DNA of 19,324 nucleotides from an uncultured Collinsella sp. (GTDB lineage Bacteria > Actinomycetota > Coriobacteriia > Coriobacteriales > Coriobacteriaceae). Below are positions 7,326-16,852 of this stretch, one piece after another. Numbering within the stretch: the stretch's first letter is position 1; each line of letters opens with the position of its first letter. The DNA lies in NCBI GenBank assembly GCA_905199225.1, contig CAJKFS010000042.1, positions 1-19,324 on the forward strand, given 5' to 3'. Under the pieces are notes generated by a model that did not search any database, was not told the DNA's origin, and saw only the letters and a list, made by a program, of their open reading frames with translations. The position numbers were made by a program, and so were the translations under genes.

Positions 7326-7361
7326 ATGTGTTCGCAAATGGTCGAACGCTAAATCGTTTGA

Positions 7362-7754
7362 CTATTGGGCAAGCTTGAGCTTACACCATGCGATTTCATT
7401 ATAGAGGTAGGCGCGGCGTGCATCATCCTCCGACAAATTACCCAGCTTCTCTTCAAAACCTTGAATATCAGCTTTAAGCTTGTCGGCATCGACGGTCGCC
7501 AAATCGCAAGCGCGCTCGGCGAGAACGGTCACGACATCGTCCGCAACCTGGGCATAGCCGCCGGCCACGGCAAACGTGTGGTCGACAGTGCCCATGGCCT
7601 TATCGGAAACGCGAACGTAACCGCGGTCGATCGTGCAGATCTCGCTGGAGTGAGCAGGCAGAACGCCAAACTCGCCATCCGTGGACGGAATCGACACAAA
7701 CGCAGCGTCGCCCTCATAGGCGCAGCTCACGGGGTACACGATGCGGATACGCAT
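7362..7754 (-). CDS. atpC: ATP synthase F1 subunit epsilon
   Basis: Central-stalk subunit of the F1 motor; couples gamma rotation to the c-ring and can inhibit ATP hydrolysis. 130 aa. The N-terminal beta-sandwich (about 1-85) has the family pattern with GEFGVLPAHSS at 27-37 and a VAGGYAQV segment at 63-70. The C-terminal alpha-hairpin (about 86-130) contains DADKLKADIQGFEEKLG and an Arg/Lys-rich final helix. It starts 3 nt after the atpD stop (TAG GTT ATG), so translation is probably coupled. Last gene of the atp operon. Confidence 0.96.
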   Translation of the reverse strand: MRIRIVYPVSCAYEGDAAFVSIPSTDGEFGVLPAHSSEICTIDRGYVRVSDKAMGTVDHTFAVAGGYAQVADDVVTVLAERACDLATVDADKLKADIQGFEEKLGNLSEDDARRAYLYNEIAWCKLKLAQ

Positions 7755-7757
7755 AAC

Positions 7758-9211
<1,454 letters not shown>

Positions 9212-9212
<1 letters not shown>

Positions 9213-10120
9213 TACTGTTCCTCCAATGCTGAGGCTCCGCCGACGATCTCGTTAATCTCGGTCGTGATCGAAGCCTGGCGCACGCGACTATACGTGCGGG
9301 TAAGGGTCGAGATGATCGCGGTGGCGTTTTCCGTCGCGGAGTGCATGGCCTTGCGGCGTGCACCCTGCTCGGCAGCCGCCGAATCGATCAGGGCCTGGTA
9401 GATGACCGTCAGGATATAAGACGGCACAAGCTTGCCGAGAACATGCTCGGGAGAGGGCACGAACTCGAACGTGGACGAGATGCGCTTAGGGGCGTCGGTC
9501 TCGTTCTTACGCGGACCGTGGGCCATAGCGATCATCTCGGGGTCGAGCGGCAACAGATGCTCGACGCGAAGCTCCTGATCCACGCGGTTCTTGGCGTGGT
9601 GGTAGACAAGCTCGACACGGTCAAGCTCACCGGCACGATACGCATCGCAGATATGAGAGGAGATCATGCGGGCCTGATTGAAATCGGGCTCAGAGGAGTT
9701 GCCCTCAAAGTGCATGACGACGTTTTCGCGGTCACGGAAATACGTGGCCGGTTTGCGCCCACACGCGATGATCTCGCACTCGATGCCGTCGTTCGCCCAA
9801 GAAGCGGCGAGCTTTTCGGCCGTGCGCTCCACCGTCGTATTGAAACCGCCGGCAAGGCCGCGGTCCGAGGCAATAACGACAATCAGGCCATGCTTGACGC
9901 TCTCATGCTTCTGCAGCATGGGATCGGTGCCCGAACAGGAGGCGTCGCCGGCGACCGTCAACATGACGTCGGTCAGCGCCTCCTTATAGGGCTCGGCCTG
10001 CTTGGAGCGATCGAGAGCACGACGGATCTTGGCCGTAGAGACCATCTCCATCGTGCGCGTGATCTGCTTGGTCGTGGTAACCGAGGAGATTCGCTTCTTA
10101 ATGTCGCGAAGGTTGGCCAT
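9212..10120 (-). CDS. atpG: ATP synthase F1 subunit gamma
   Basis: Central shaft rotating inside the alpha3-beta3 head. 302 aa, usual length. Diagnostic N-terminal helix RDIKKRISSVTTTKQITRTM (4-23) continuing into MEMVSTAKIRRA, and C-terminal helix with ENATAIISTLTRTYSRVRQA then ITTEINEIVGGASALEE. The middle region has the expected Rossmann-like segment (VIASDRGLAGGFN). It begins 5 nt after the atpA stop, without a strong SD, so coupled translation from atpA is likely. Confidence 0.97.
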
Positions 10121-10125
10121 GGGGC

Positions 10126-11724
10126 TTAGTTCTCCTCTGATCCAGAAACATCCGAATGGTGCTTGGCCATGAACTGCTGCTTGAAGTCGCCGATGACGCG
10201 CAAGAGCTCAGCCTTGGTGTCATCATCGATCTTCTTGGCGCGAACCTTGTCGAGCAGCGAGCCAAAGCCATTGTCCATGTACTCGATGAGCTCGGCACGG
10301 AAAGGCAGCACGTCGGCAATCTCCAGGTCATCCAGGAAGCCCTCGTTGCCAGCGAACAGCGTAACGATCTGCTCGCCAACCTCAAACGGCTTGTAGCGCG
10401 GCTGCTTAAGGAGCTCGGTCATGCGGGCACCATGGGTCAGCTGCTTCTGAGTAGCCTCGTCAAGGTCGGAGCCAAACTGCGTAAAGCCAGCGAGCTCCTG
10501 ATAGGAAGCGAGGTCCAGACGGAGGTTGCCGGCGACCTGCTTCATGGCCTTGGTCTGCGCATCGCCACCGACGCGGGACACGGAAATGCCCACGTCGACT
10601 GCCGGGCGCTGGCCCTGGAAGAAGAGCTCGGACTGCAGGTAGATCTGACCATCGGTAATGGAAATGACGTTGGTCGGAATGTAGGCCGAGACGTCGCCGT
10701 CCTGGGTCTCGATGATCGGCAGAGCTGTCATGGAGCCGTAACCGTTCTTCTTGGACATCTTGACAGCACGCTCGAGCAGACGAGAGTGCAGGTAGAAGAT
10801 GTCACCAGGATAGGCCTCGCGTCCGGGCGGACGATGCAGCGTCAGCGACATCTGACGGTAGGCCACAGCCTGCTTGGACAGGTCATCGTAGATGACGAGC
10901 ACGTGACCGCCGGGGTTGGTCTCGCTGGCGGGCTTGCCGTCCTCGCCGTTGTACATGAAGAACTCGCCGATAGCGGCACCGGCCATAGGCGCGATGTACT
11001 GCATAGGGGCGGAATCGGCAGCGGTGGCCGAAACGATGATGGTGTAGTCGAGCGCACCGTGCTGAGCGAGGGTCTCGCGGATGTTGGCAACCGTGGAGGC
11101 CTTCTGGCCGATGGCGACATAGATGCAGACCATGCCCTTGCCGCGCTGGTTGAGGATAGCGTCGATGGCAATGGCGGTCTTACCGGTCTTACGGTCGCCG
11201 ATGATGAGCTCTCGCTGACCGCGACCAATAGGCACCATGGAGTCGATGGCCAACAGGCCGGTCTGAACCGGCTCGCACACCGGGGTACGGTCGATGACGC
11301 CGGGGGCCTTGAACTCAATGGGACGACGGTGCGTGGCGACGATGTCGCCCAGGCCGTCGATGGGCTGGCCGAGCGGATTGACGACGCGGCCGAGCATGGC
11401 GCGGCTCACAGGGATATCCATAATGCGGCCAGTGGTGCGGCACTCGTCGCCTTCCTTGATGGAGTCGACGGCACCAAACAGAACGGCGCCGACCTCGTCA
11501 CGGTCAAGGTTCTGGGCAAGGCCGAAGACGGTCTCACCGGTATCGGAGCTCTTGAACTCCAGAAGCTCGCCTGCCATGGCGCTCTTGAGGCCGGAGACGC
11601 GCGCGATGCCGTCGCCTACCTCGTCGACCGTTGAAACCTCATGCGTATCGACCGTCGCGGAGAGGCTCGTGAGCTGCTCCTGCAGTTTCTTGGCGATATC
11701 CTGGGCATTGAGGGTTTCGGACAT
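10126..11724 (-). CDS. atpA: ATP synthase F1 subunit alpha
   Basis: Regulatory nucleotide-binding subunit, three copies in F1. 532 aa, with a slightly extended C-terminus. Walker A GDRKTGKT at 176-183, the VIYDDLSKQAVAYRQMSL segment of the nucleotide fold, and SVSRVGGDAQ containing the arginine finger that reaches the beta active site. Its ATG overlaps the atpH stop (TAATG). A strong SD, GGAGGTG, 7 nt upstream is embedded in the final Tyr-Gly-Gly-Glu-Ala codons of atpH. Confidence 0.98.
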   Translation of the reverse strand: MSETLNAQDIAKKLQEQLTSLSATVDTHEVSTVDEVGDGIARVSGLKSAMAGELLEFKSSDTGETVFGLAQNLDRDEVGAVLFGAVDSIKEGDECRTTGRIMDIPVSRAMLGRVVNPLGQPIDGLGDIVATHRRPIEFKAPGVIDRTPVCEPVQTGLLAIDSMVPIGRGQRELIIGDRKTGKTAIAIDAILNQRGKGMVCIYVAIGQKASTVANIRETLAQHGALDYTIIVSATAADSAPMQYIAPMAGAAIGEFFMYNGEDGKPASETNPGGHVLVIYDDLSKQAVAYRQMSLTLHRPPGREAYPGDIFYLHSRLLERAVKMSKKNGYGSMTALPIIETQDGDVSAYIPTNVISITDGQIYLQSELFFQGQRPAVDVGISVSRVGGDAQTKAMKQVAGNLRLDLASYQELAGFTQFGSDLDEATQKQLTHGARMTELLKQPRYKPFEVGEQIVTLFAGNEGFLDDLEIADVLPFRAELIEYMDNGFGSLLDKVRAKKIDDDTKAELLRVIGDFKQQFMAKHHSDVSGSEEN

Positions 11725-12200
11725 TAGGCTTCACCTCCGTACGAATTAGCAGAGTTTGCGAGGGTCTCCTGCGCGATGCGCAGCTGCGTCTTGACGGTAA
11801 TGTCACGACGCTCGCCGCGGGCCTCGAGCACCAGGCCGCCCACGATAGACGGGTCGACCTGCTCGATAAGGAATACTTTGCGGCCGAAGTCCTGCTCGCA
11901 TTTCTTAGTGATGGTTTGACGCAGCTCGTCGTCGAGCGGGATCGCCGTGGTGACGGTCACGCCCACTACATCCTCGTCTTCCTCGGCAACATACTTAAAG
12001 GCAGCTGCCACCTTGGGAAGAAGGTCGAGCTGGTCGCGCTTGGACATGGTGTCGAGCACGGCGATGATCTCGGGGTTGGCAGAAGCCAAGCGCTCGATCA
12101 TCTCGAGGTCCTCGAACACATGGTTCTCGGCCTTGGCGGCTTCCAGAAGGGAGCGCGCGTAGGTCTCGAGCACTTTGTCCTGATAGCGGCTAGTCGGCAT
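11724..12200 (-). CDS. atpH: ATP synthase F1 subunit delta
   Basis: Peripheral-stalk cap (OSCP type) that joins the b subunits to the top of the alpha3-beta3 head. 158 aa, somewhat short for the family (about 175-180). N-terminal six-helix domain (YARSLLEAAKAENHVFEDLE, 14-33), then the C-terminal part with VTTAIPLDDELRQTI and the conserved VDPSIVGGLVLEARGE about 114-129. Overlaps the end of atpF by 11 nt and the start of atpA by 1 nt, giving tight translational coupling across the operon. Confidence 0.95.
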   Translation of the reverse strand: MPTSRYQDKVLETYARSLLEAAKAENHVFEDLEMIERLASANPEIIAVLDTMSKRDQLDLLPKVAAAFKYVAEEDEDVVGVTVTTAIPLDDELRQTITKKCEQDFGRKVFLIEQVDPSIVGGLVLEARGERRDITVKTQLRIAQETLANSANSYGGEA

Positions 12201-12792
12201 TCAGGCTACCTGCTTCCTGGATGTAGCGCTCGATGAGCTTCTTCTGCTCGGCCTCGTTCTCGAGTGCCTCGCCCACGATCTTGGTGGCGACGGCAACGGA
12301 CAGGTCGGCGATGGAGTTCGCGGCACCGGCGTAGATGGACTTGCGCTCGTCCTCGACGGTCGTATGGGCCTTGGCGATGATCTCCTCGGCCTCCTTGTGA
12401 GCAGCCTCGATGATACGGGCGCGCTCGGACTCGGCGTCCTTACGGGCCTCGAGAACGATGTCGGCAGCCTGACGACGGGCGTCGGTGACGATCGAGTCGG
12501 ACTCAGCGCGCTTGGCGATAGCCTCCTGCTTGGTCTTCTCGGCCTCGTCGAGGCTCTCCTCGATCTTCTTGCCGCGCTCCTCCATGGTTTTCATGATGCC
12601 CGGCAGGGCGACCTTGGCCAGCACGATCCAGATAATCAGGAAGGCGATAAGCGCCGGGATGAACTCCGCCATCTTAGGGATGAGGATGTCCGCACCGGCG
12701 GCGCCGTCCTCGGCGAACGCGGAAACCGGCATGAGCAGCGCGGCCGCGGACGCGGAGAGTGCGATCGCGCTCTTCTGGGATGAAAGATTCAT
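12190..12792 (-). CDS. atpF: ATP synthase F0 subunit b with N-terminal signal-like extension
   Basis: Peripheral stalk subunit anchoring F1 to the membrane. 200 aa. The segment IPKMAEFIPALIAFLIIWIV (38-57) starts the membrane helix that ends near 65, followed by a long charged coiled coil (about 68-165) rich in Glu, Lys and Ala, and a C-terminal part contacting delta. Unusually, residues 1-27 look like a secretion signal: Lys7, a hydrophobic core of Ala/Leu/Ser, and AFA followed by ED at 28-29, fitting a signal peptidase site. The ATG at 12792 has GGAG 8 nt upstream, whereas the internal Met21 has no SD, so the extension is probably translated. Gap of 15 nt after atpE; overlap of 11 nt with atpH. 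Confidence 0.95.
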   Translation of the reverse strand: MNLSSQKSAIALSASAAALLMPVSAFAEDGAAGADILIPKMAEFIPALIAFLIIWIVLAKVALPGIMKTMEERGKKIEESLDEAEKTKQEAIAKRAESDSIVTDARRQAADIVLEARKDAESERARIIEAAHKEAEEIIAKAHTTVEDERKSIYAGAANSIADLSVAVATKIVGEALENEAEQKKLIERYIQEAGSLNAD

Positions 12793-12807
12793 ACTTGACG
12801 CTCCGTG

Positions 12808-13002
12808 CTATTTAACGATCAGCGCGACAACGAAGCCGATCAGAGCCAGAGCCTCGCCGAAAGCGGAGCCCATGATGAAGACGGTGAACACGCGGCCCTG
12901 GACCTCAGGCTGACGGGCCATAGCACCCGTAGCACCCAGAGCAGACAGGCCGATAGCAAGACCAGCGCCGATAACACCGAGACCGTAACCGATAACTCCC
13001 AC
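12808..13002 (-). CDS. atpE: ATP synthase F0 subunit c (proteolipid)
   Basis: Forms the rotating ion-carrying ring in the membrane. Only 64 aa, at the short end for the family. Helix 1 (about 2-27), polar loop ARQPE (29-33), and helix 2 with the ion-binding Glu50 in FGEALALIGF. The Gln and Ser that ligate sodium in Na+-type rings (Gln in helix 1, Ser right after the Glu) are Ile17 and Ala51 here, so proton coupling is inferred. The start is GTG (13000-13002) with a near-perfect SD AAAGGAGG 4 nt upstream, in keeping with the high copy number needed. A 124-nt gap with GC-rich self-complementary sequence separates it from atpB. Confidence 0.97.
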   Translation of the reverse strand: MGVIGYGLGVIGAGLAIGLSALGATGAMARQPEVQGRVFTVFIMGSAFGEALALIGFVVALIVK

Positions 13003-13126
13003 GATTCCTCCTTTGTCGTGCGTGTCTTATTTCACGCAGGATAACCTTTTTATAACTGCCGGGCTCCATGGGTACGGGCACCGGCGGTTTAACGAATTGC
13101 CTTACCTTTAAGGCGCGAACGGAAGA

Positions 13127-13930
13127 CTACTCCTCCTCCGCGACCTCCTCTGCCTCGGAGACATACACGGCGGTAAGGACCGTGAAGACGTAAGCCTGGA
13201 TGGCGCCGACCACAAGCTCGATCGCATAGATCAGGATGAGAATGGCAAGCCAGGCCAGCGAAGGCAGGGCGCCGACGGCGTGGGCCGCGGAAACCTGCTG
13301 AAGCAGCGGCTGCATGAACATGCTCGCCATGATGGCGAACGAGCCCATGACCACGTGTCCTGCGAACATGTTGCAGAACAGACGGACGGCGAGCGTGATG
13401 AGGCGCAGGAAGGTCGAGAAAAGCTCGACGACCCACACGAGCACGTTCATCGGGAAGCTCACGCCCTGCGGAGCGAGGCTCTTGATGTAGCCGATCACGC
13501 CGTGAGCCTTGCATCCGTAGTAGATGAAGTACACGAAGGCGAAGATGGCGAGCGCGGCGGTGGAGCCGATTGCGCCGGTGCCGGGCTTCATTCCCGGAAT
13601 CAGGCCGATCATGTTGTTGATCAGGATGAACAGGAAAAGCGAGCACAGGAACGGGAAGTGCTTCTTCCAGTTCTCACCCACGACGCCCTTGCCGATATCG
13701 TTCTCGACGTACTCGATGATGTACTCGAAACCGTTGACGAAGAAGCCCTTGGGAACCAAAGTCTGCTTCTTCTTGAACACGGCCAGGACGATCAGGAGCA
13801 CGATCGTGGAGACGATCAGCCAAAACGAGTACTGCGTGATGCCGCAGCTCAGATCGCCCACGACAGGGGTGGAGCTGAACTCGCTGACCAGATGATTAAT
13901 CTCATCAGGCAGCTTTTCAAAAATTTCCAC
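13127..13930 (-). CDS. atpB: ATP synthase F0 subunit a
   Basis: Stator membrane subunit that holds the proton half-channels next to the c-ring. 267 aa with about five to six membrane segments, e.g. 35-52, 92-112, 122-140, 162-182 and 218-250. The essential arginine is Arg183 in AVRLFCNMFAGH (LRLFGNM in E. coli), and VVGAIQAYVFTVL is the conserved last helix. The acidic tail EAEEVAEEE ends the protein. The start is GTG at 13930 with GAAAGGTAA upstream; the SD overlaps the stop codon of the small atpI-like gene, 3 nt away. Confidence 0.97.
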   Translation of the reverse strand: MEIFEKLPDEINHLVSEFSSTPVVGDLSCGITQYSFWLIVSTIVLLIVLAVFKKKQTLVPKGFFVNGFEYIIEYVENDIGKGVVGENWKKHFPFLCSLFLFILINNMIGLIPGMKPGTGAIGSTAALAIFAFVYFIYYGCKAHGVIGYIKSLAPQGVSFPMNVLVWVVELFSTFLRLITLAVRLFCNMFAGHVVMGSFAIMASMFMQPLLQQVSAAHAVGALPSLAWLAILILIYAIELVVGAIQAYVFTVLTAVYVSEAEEVAEEE

Positions 13931-13933
13931 GAC

Positions 13934-14245
13934 TTACCTTTCGACCTCATGAGGATCTCGCAGCGCCTTGGCGACGCGAACCGCGCAGGCGGCCATAAAG
14001 GCCACGAAGCCGATCGCCTCGCCCAGGAGGAACATGCGAAATGCCTCTCCGAACAACACAAACACAACCAAGGTAAAGACAAGCAACGCGATTGCCGAGA
14101 CCGCCAGACTCACCATACCCTTGAGCATGTCCGCATTCTGTTTATCGTCAAGAACCGGCTTGAGCGTAAAGACAAAGGGAAGGAAGGCAATTGCGCCCGC
14201 GATGGCGCCTGCAACGATAGCGAGCAGATCGGCTATCTGAAACAC
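13934..14245 (-). CDS. Small membrane protein at the head of the atp operon (AtpI-like)
   Basis: 103 aa from the GTG at 14245, with three hydrophobic segments (about 5-27, 42-66, 70-90) and a short basic tail RVAKALRDPHEVER. Position directly before atpB matches the atpI slot; AtpI-type proteins aid c-ring assembly or Mg2+ uptake in some bacteria. Sequence identity to AtpI is not evident by eye, so the call rests on position, size and topology. The upstream ATG at 14320 lies inside the operon promoter and cannot be the start if that promoter is used; the GTG at 14245 has GAGG 7 nt upstream. Confidence 0.75.
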   Translation of the reverse strand: MFQIADLLAIVAGAIAGAIAFLPFVFTLKPVLDDKQNADMLKGMVSLAVSAIALLVFTLVVFVLFGEAFRMFLLGEAIGFVAFMAACAVRVAKALRDPHEVER

Positions 14246-14306
14246 TGGCGTCCTCACTTTCCTTTTTAACGCCTCACAGGACAGTTCCCGCCAAACATTG
14301 GTGACT

Positions 14307-14334
14307 ATTGTACGAGCCAATCGCTAAAGTACAA
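14307..14334 (-). promoter_or_regulatory. Promoter of the atp operon
   Basis: Minus strand: TTGTAC (14329-14334), 16-bp spacer, TACAAT (14307-14312); -10 box 61 nt upstream of the GTG of the atpI-like gene. It is the best sigma-70-type promoter in the window. The rest of 14341-14526, up to upp, holds no recognisable gene or terminator hairpin, only a CCCTGCAGGG palindrome near 14422. Confidence 0.65.
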
Positions 14335-14526
14335 CCGAAAAAGCATCGGTTAATACGCACCTGTTCGTTTTCTTAAGACCTTCTTTATGCCGCAGGTACG
14401 GTAATACGTTTTTCTCGAACCCTGCAGGGCAAAACGTCCGTTAACAGGAGTGCGCGTGGACGTCTTTTGCTCGCCCGCGCGCACCATTTCTTCGTATTTT
14501 CGACGTTGGCCGGTATGGCCCAGAGA

Positions 14527-15174
14527 TTACAGCGTGCCGTAGATGCGGTCGCCGGCGTCGCCCAGGCCGGGAACGATGTAGGCGGCCTCGTTGAGATGGT
14601 CGTCGATGGCGCAGGTATAGATATGCACATCGGGGTCCTTCTCAGTCAGCGACTTGAGGCCCTCGGGGGCCGCGACGATGCACAGCATGCGGATGTCCTT
14701 GACACCGCGCTCGCGCAGGTAGCTGATGGCCATCTCGGCCGAACCGCCCGTGGCGAGCATGGGGTCGACGACCAGGCAGATGCGCTGGTCGATATCCTTG
14801 GGCATCTTGCAGTAATACTCATGCGGCTCGTGGGTAACCTCGTCGCGCTCCATACCGATGTGGCCCACGCGAGCGGAGGGTACCAAGTCGAGGATGCCAT
14901 CGACCATGCCAAGGCCTGCACGCAGAATGGGAACGATGGCGAGCTTTTTGCCGGCGAGCTGCTTAAACGTTGCGGTGGTGATGGGGGTCTCGACTTCGAC
15001 GTCTTCCATGGGCAGGTCGCGCATGGCCTCGTAGCCGTCAAAAAGTGCGAGTTCGCGCACGAGCTGGCGAAACTGGTTGGTGCCGGTGTTTTTGTCGCGC
15101 AGAATCGACAGCTTATGCTGGACGAGCGGGTGATCGACAAGGGTCACACGGGACGTATCGTAGGTGACGGTCAT
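14527..15174 (-). CDS. upp: Uracil phosphoribosyltransferase
   Basis: Pyrimidine salvage: uracil plus PRPP gives UMP and pyrophosphate; cytosolic. 215 aa from the ATG at 15174, the standard length. The PRPP loop VDPMLATGGSA is at 136-146, the RAGLGM segment at 85-90, and the C-terminal uracil-binding PGLGDAGDRIYGT runs to the end. An ATG 16 codons further upstream (15222) is rejected: family members begin at the later Met, which has AAAGGGG about 10 nt upstream. Located just upstream of the atp operon, as in many Gram-positive bacteria. The 123-nt gap to glpK holds a small GCCTTG/CAAGGC hairpin without a T-run. Confidence 0.96.
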   Translation of the reverse strand: MTVTYDTSRVTLVDHPLVQHKLSILRDKNTGTNQFRQLVRELALFDGYEAMRDLPMEDVEVETPITTATFKQLAGKKLAIVPILRAGLGMVDGILDLVPSARVGHIGMERDEVTHEPHEYYCKMPKDIDQRICLVVDPMLATGGSAEMAISYLRERGVKDIRMLCIVAAPEGLKSLTEKDPDVHIYTCAIDDHLNEAAYIVPGLGDAGDRIYGTL

Positions 15175-15297
15175 GGGTTGATTGCCCCTTTCGTTGCGGC
15201 CGGAAGATGGCCTTGCTGACAAGGCGCATGGCGATGTTGTTGCCGCGCGCCGTGCATAAGTTTAACGGTTTGTTGTATCGAGCAGCCCATCGCAGCC

Positions 15298-16839
15298 CTA
15301 CTGTGCAGCACTGAGCGAGCGCTTGACGGCATCACGCCAACCAGCGAGATTGCTCTCACGGCGCTCGGCGGACATATGGGGAAGGAAGGTCTTAACGATC
15401 TGAGCGTTTTGCTCCAGCTCCTCCAGGTCCTCCCAATAGCCGACGGCAAGGCCCGCCAAGTACGCGGCACCGATCGCCGTGGTCTCCACCGTCTCGCACT
15501 GCAGCACGGGGATATCCAGCAGATCGGCCTGGAATTGCATGATGAACTCGTTGCGCGAGGCACCGCCATCGACAGACAGGCGCTCAATCGAAAGCCCCAC
15601 GTCCTGCTCCATGGCGCGCAGCACGTCGTAGCTCTGATATGCCATGGATTCGCAGGCGGCACGTACGACAGTCGCACGGCTCGAGGCGCCGGTCAGACCG
15701 CACACGATACCGCGAGCATGCGGGTCCCACCAGGGAGCACCCAAACCCGCAAAGGCGGGAACGAAGTAGCAGCCCTCGTTGTCGCTAATCGAAGCGGCGA
15801 GTTGTGCCGACTCGCTCACGCTCGAGATGATACCCATGTTGTTGCGAAGCCAGTTCATCGTTGAGCCGGCGGCAAAAATAGAGCCCTCGAGCGCATAGCT
15901 GACTTTGCCGTCCGCAGCGATACCGATGGTGGAGACCAGGCCATTCTTGGATTCGACGATCTCGTCGCCGGTGTTCATGAGCATAAAGCAGCCCGTGCCA
16001 TAGGTGTTTTTGGTCTGGCCGGGATGGAAGCAGCAGTGGCCGAACAGCGACGCCTGCTGATCGCCCGCCACGCCCATGATGGGTGGCATGTTGGTCATGA
16101 TGTCGCTCGCGACGCGGCCGTAGTCGCCCGAGCTCCAACGAACCTCGGGCATCATGGAACGCGGGATGTCGAAAAGTGCCAGCAGATCGTCGTCCCAATC
16201 GAGCGCATGGATATTAAAGAGCGCGGTGCGGCTGGCATTGGTGTAGTCGGTGGCAAAGACCTGACCGCCGGTGAGGTTGTAGATGAGCCAGGTGTCGATG
16301 GTGCCGAACATGAGGTCGCCCGCCGCCGCGCTCTCACGCGCACCGTCGACGTTATCGAGAATCCACTGCACCTTGGAGGCCGAGAAATACGGGTCAAGCG
16401 TGAGTCCCGTGCGGGAGCGCACCAGCTCCTCGCAACCCTGTTCAACCAACGCGTCGATCGCCGGCGCGGTACGGCGGCACTGCCATACGATGGCGTTATA
16501 GATGGGCTGGCCGCTCACGCGGTCCCAGACCACCGTGGTCTCGCGCTGGTTGGAGATGCCGATGGCGGCAATGCGGTCGGAGTGGATACCGCTCTTAAAC
16601 TGGACTTCCATCATGACGGCGATCTGGCTGGCAAGGACCGTCATGGGGTCTTGCTCTACCCAACCGGGACGTGGGAAGCTGGTTTTGACGCTGCGACGTG
16701 CCTGCGCGACGATGCATCCGTACTCGTCGACGATGGTCGCAAGTACCGAGGTGGTGCCGCAGTCGAGCGCCATGATGTAGGAACCGCCAAAGTCAAACGA
16801 GGCATCTTCCATGCCCAGGCTGCCCAGATTCAACGACAT
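15298..16839 (-). CDS. glpK: Glycerol kinase (FGGY family), altered N-terminal phosphate loop
   Basis: Phosphorylates glycerol to glycerol 3-phosphate using ATP; cytosolic. 513 aa. Glycerol-contacting residues are all present: Arg99-Glu100 (QRE), Trp119 (IVWQCRR), Tyr151 (LDPYFSASK) and Asp260-Gln261 (GVAGDQQASLFG). NTYGTGCFML (278-287) and SVDGGASRNEF are typical of GlpK. Odd: the usual DQGTTSSR loop reads DCGTTSVL (26-33), so Gln becomes Cys and the phosphate-contacting Arg becomes Leu. There is also a 20-residue N-terminal extension ending FDFGGS. The ATG at 16839 is supported by AAAGGTG about 6 nt upstream. It follows the TsaC-like gene by 13 nt. No glpF, glpD or glpO is nearby. A related kinase with shifted substrate is possible but less likely given the intact glycerol site. 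Confidence 0.85.
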   Translation of the reverse strand: MSLNLGSLGMEDASFDFGGSYIMALDCGTTSVLATIVDEYGCIVAQARRSVKTSFPRPGWVEQDPMTVLASQIAVMMEVQFKSGIHSDRIAAIGISNQRETTVVWDRVSGQPIYNAIVWQCRRTAPAIDALVEQGCEELVRSRTGLTLDPYFSASKVQWILDNVDGARESAAAGDLMFGTIDTWLIYNLTGGQVFATDYTNASRTALFNIHALDWDDDLLALFDIPRSMMPEVRWSSGDYGRVASDIMTNMPPIMGVAGDQQASLFGHCCFHPGQTKNTYGTGCFMLMNTGDEIVESKNGLVSTIGIAADGKVSYALEGSIFAAGSTMNWLRNNMGIISSVSESAQLAASISDNEGCYFVPAFAGLGAPWWDPHARGIVCGLTGASSRATVVRAACESMAYQSYDVLRAMEQDVGLSIERLSVDGGASRNEFIMQFQADLLDIPVLQCETVETTAIGAAYLAGLAVGYWEDLEELEQNAQIVKTFLPHMSAERRESNLAGWRDAVKRSLSAAQ

Positions 16840-16852
16840 CGCTTACACCTTT

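Noticed and set aside
6020..7378. 452-codon open frame opposite murA
   Set aside because: His/Asp/Gly-rich antisense frame of murA without any family signal.
10156..11634. 492-codon open frame opposite atpA
   Set aside because: Antisense shadow of atpA caused by high-GC third positions; no recognisable domain.
12808..13002. Sodium-coupled c subunit
   Set aside because: The Gln and Ser ligands of Na+-type rings are replaced by Ile and Ala, so proton coupling fits better.
13089..13646. 185-codon minus-strand frame overlapping atpB
   Set aside because: Alternate frame of atpB; Arg/His-rich and without membrane segments.
14410..14440. tRNA T-loop-like GGTTCGAG
   Set aside because: No paired T-stem, anticodon arm or acceptor stem around it.
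14385..14526. Terminator after upp, or a small gene between upp and the atp promoter
   Set aside because: Only weak inverted repeats without a T-run and frames that are extensions of shadows; nothing supportable.
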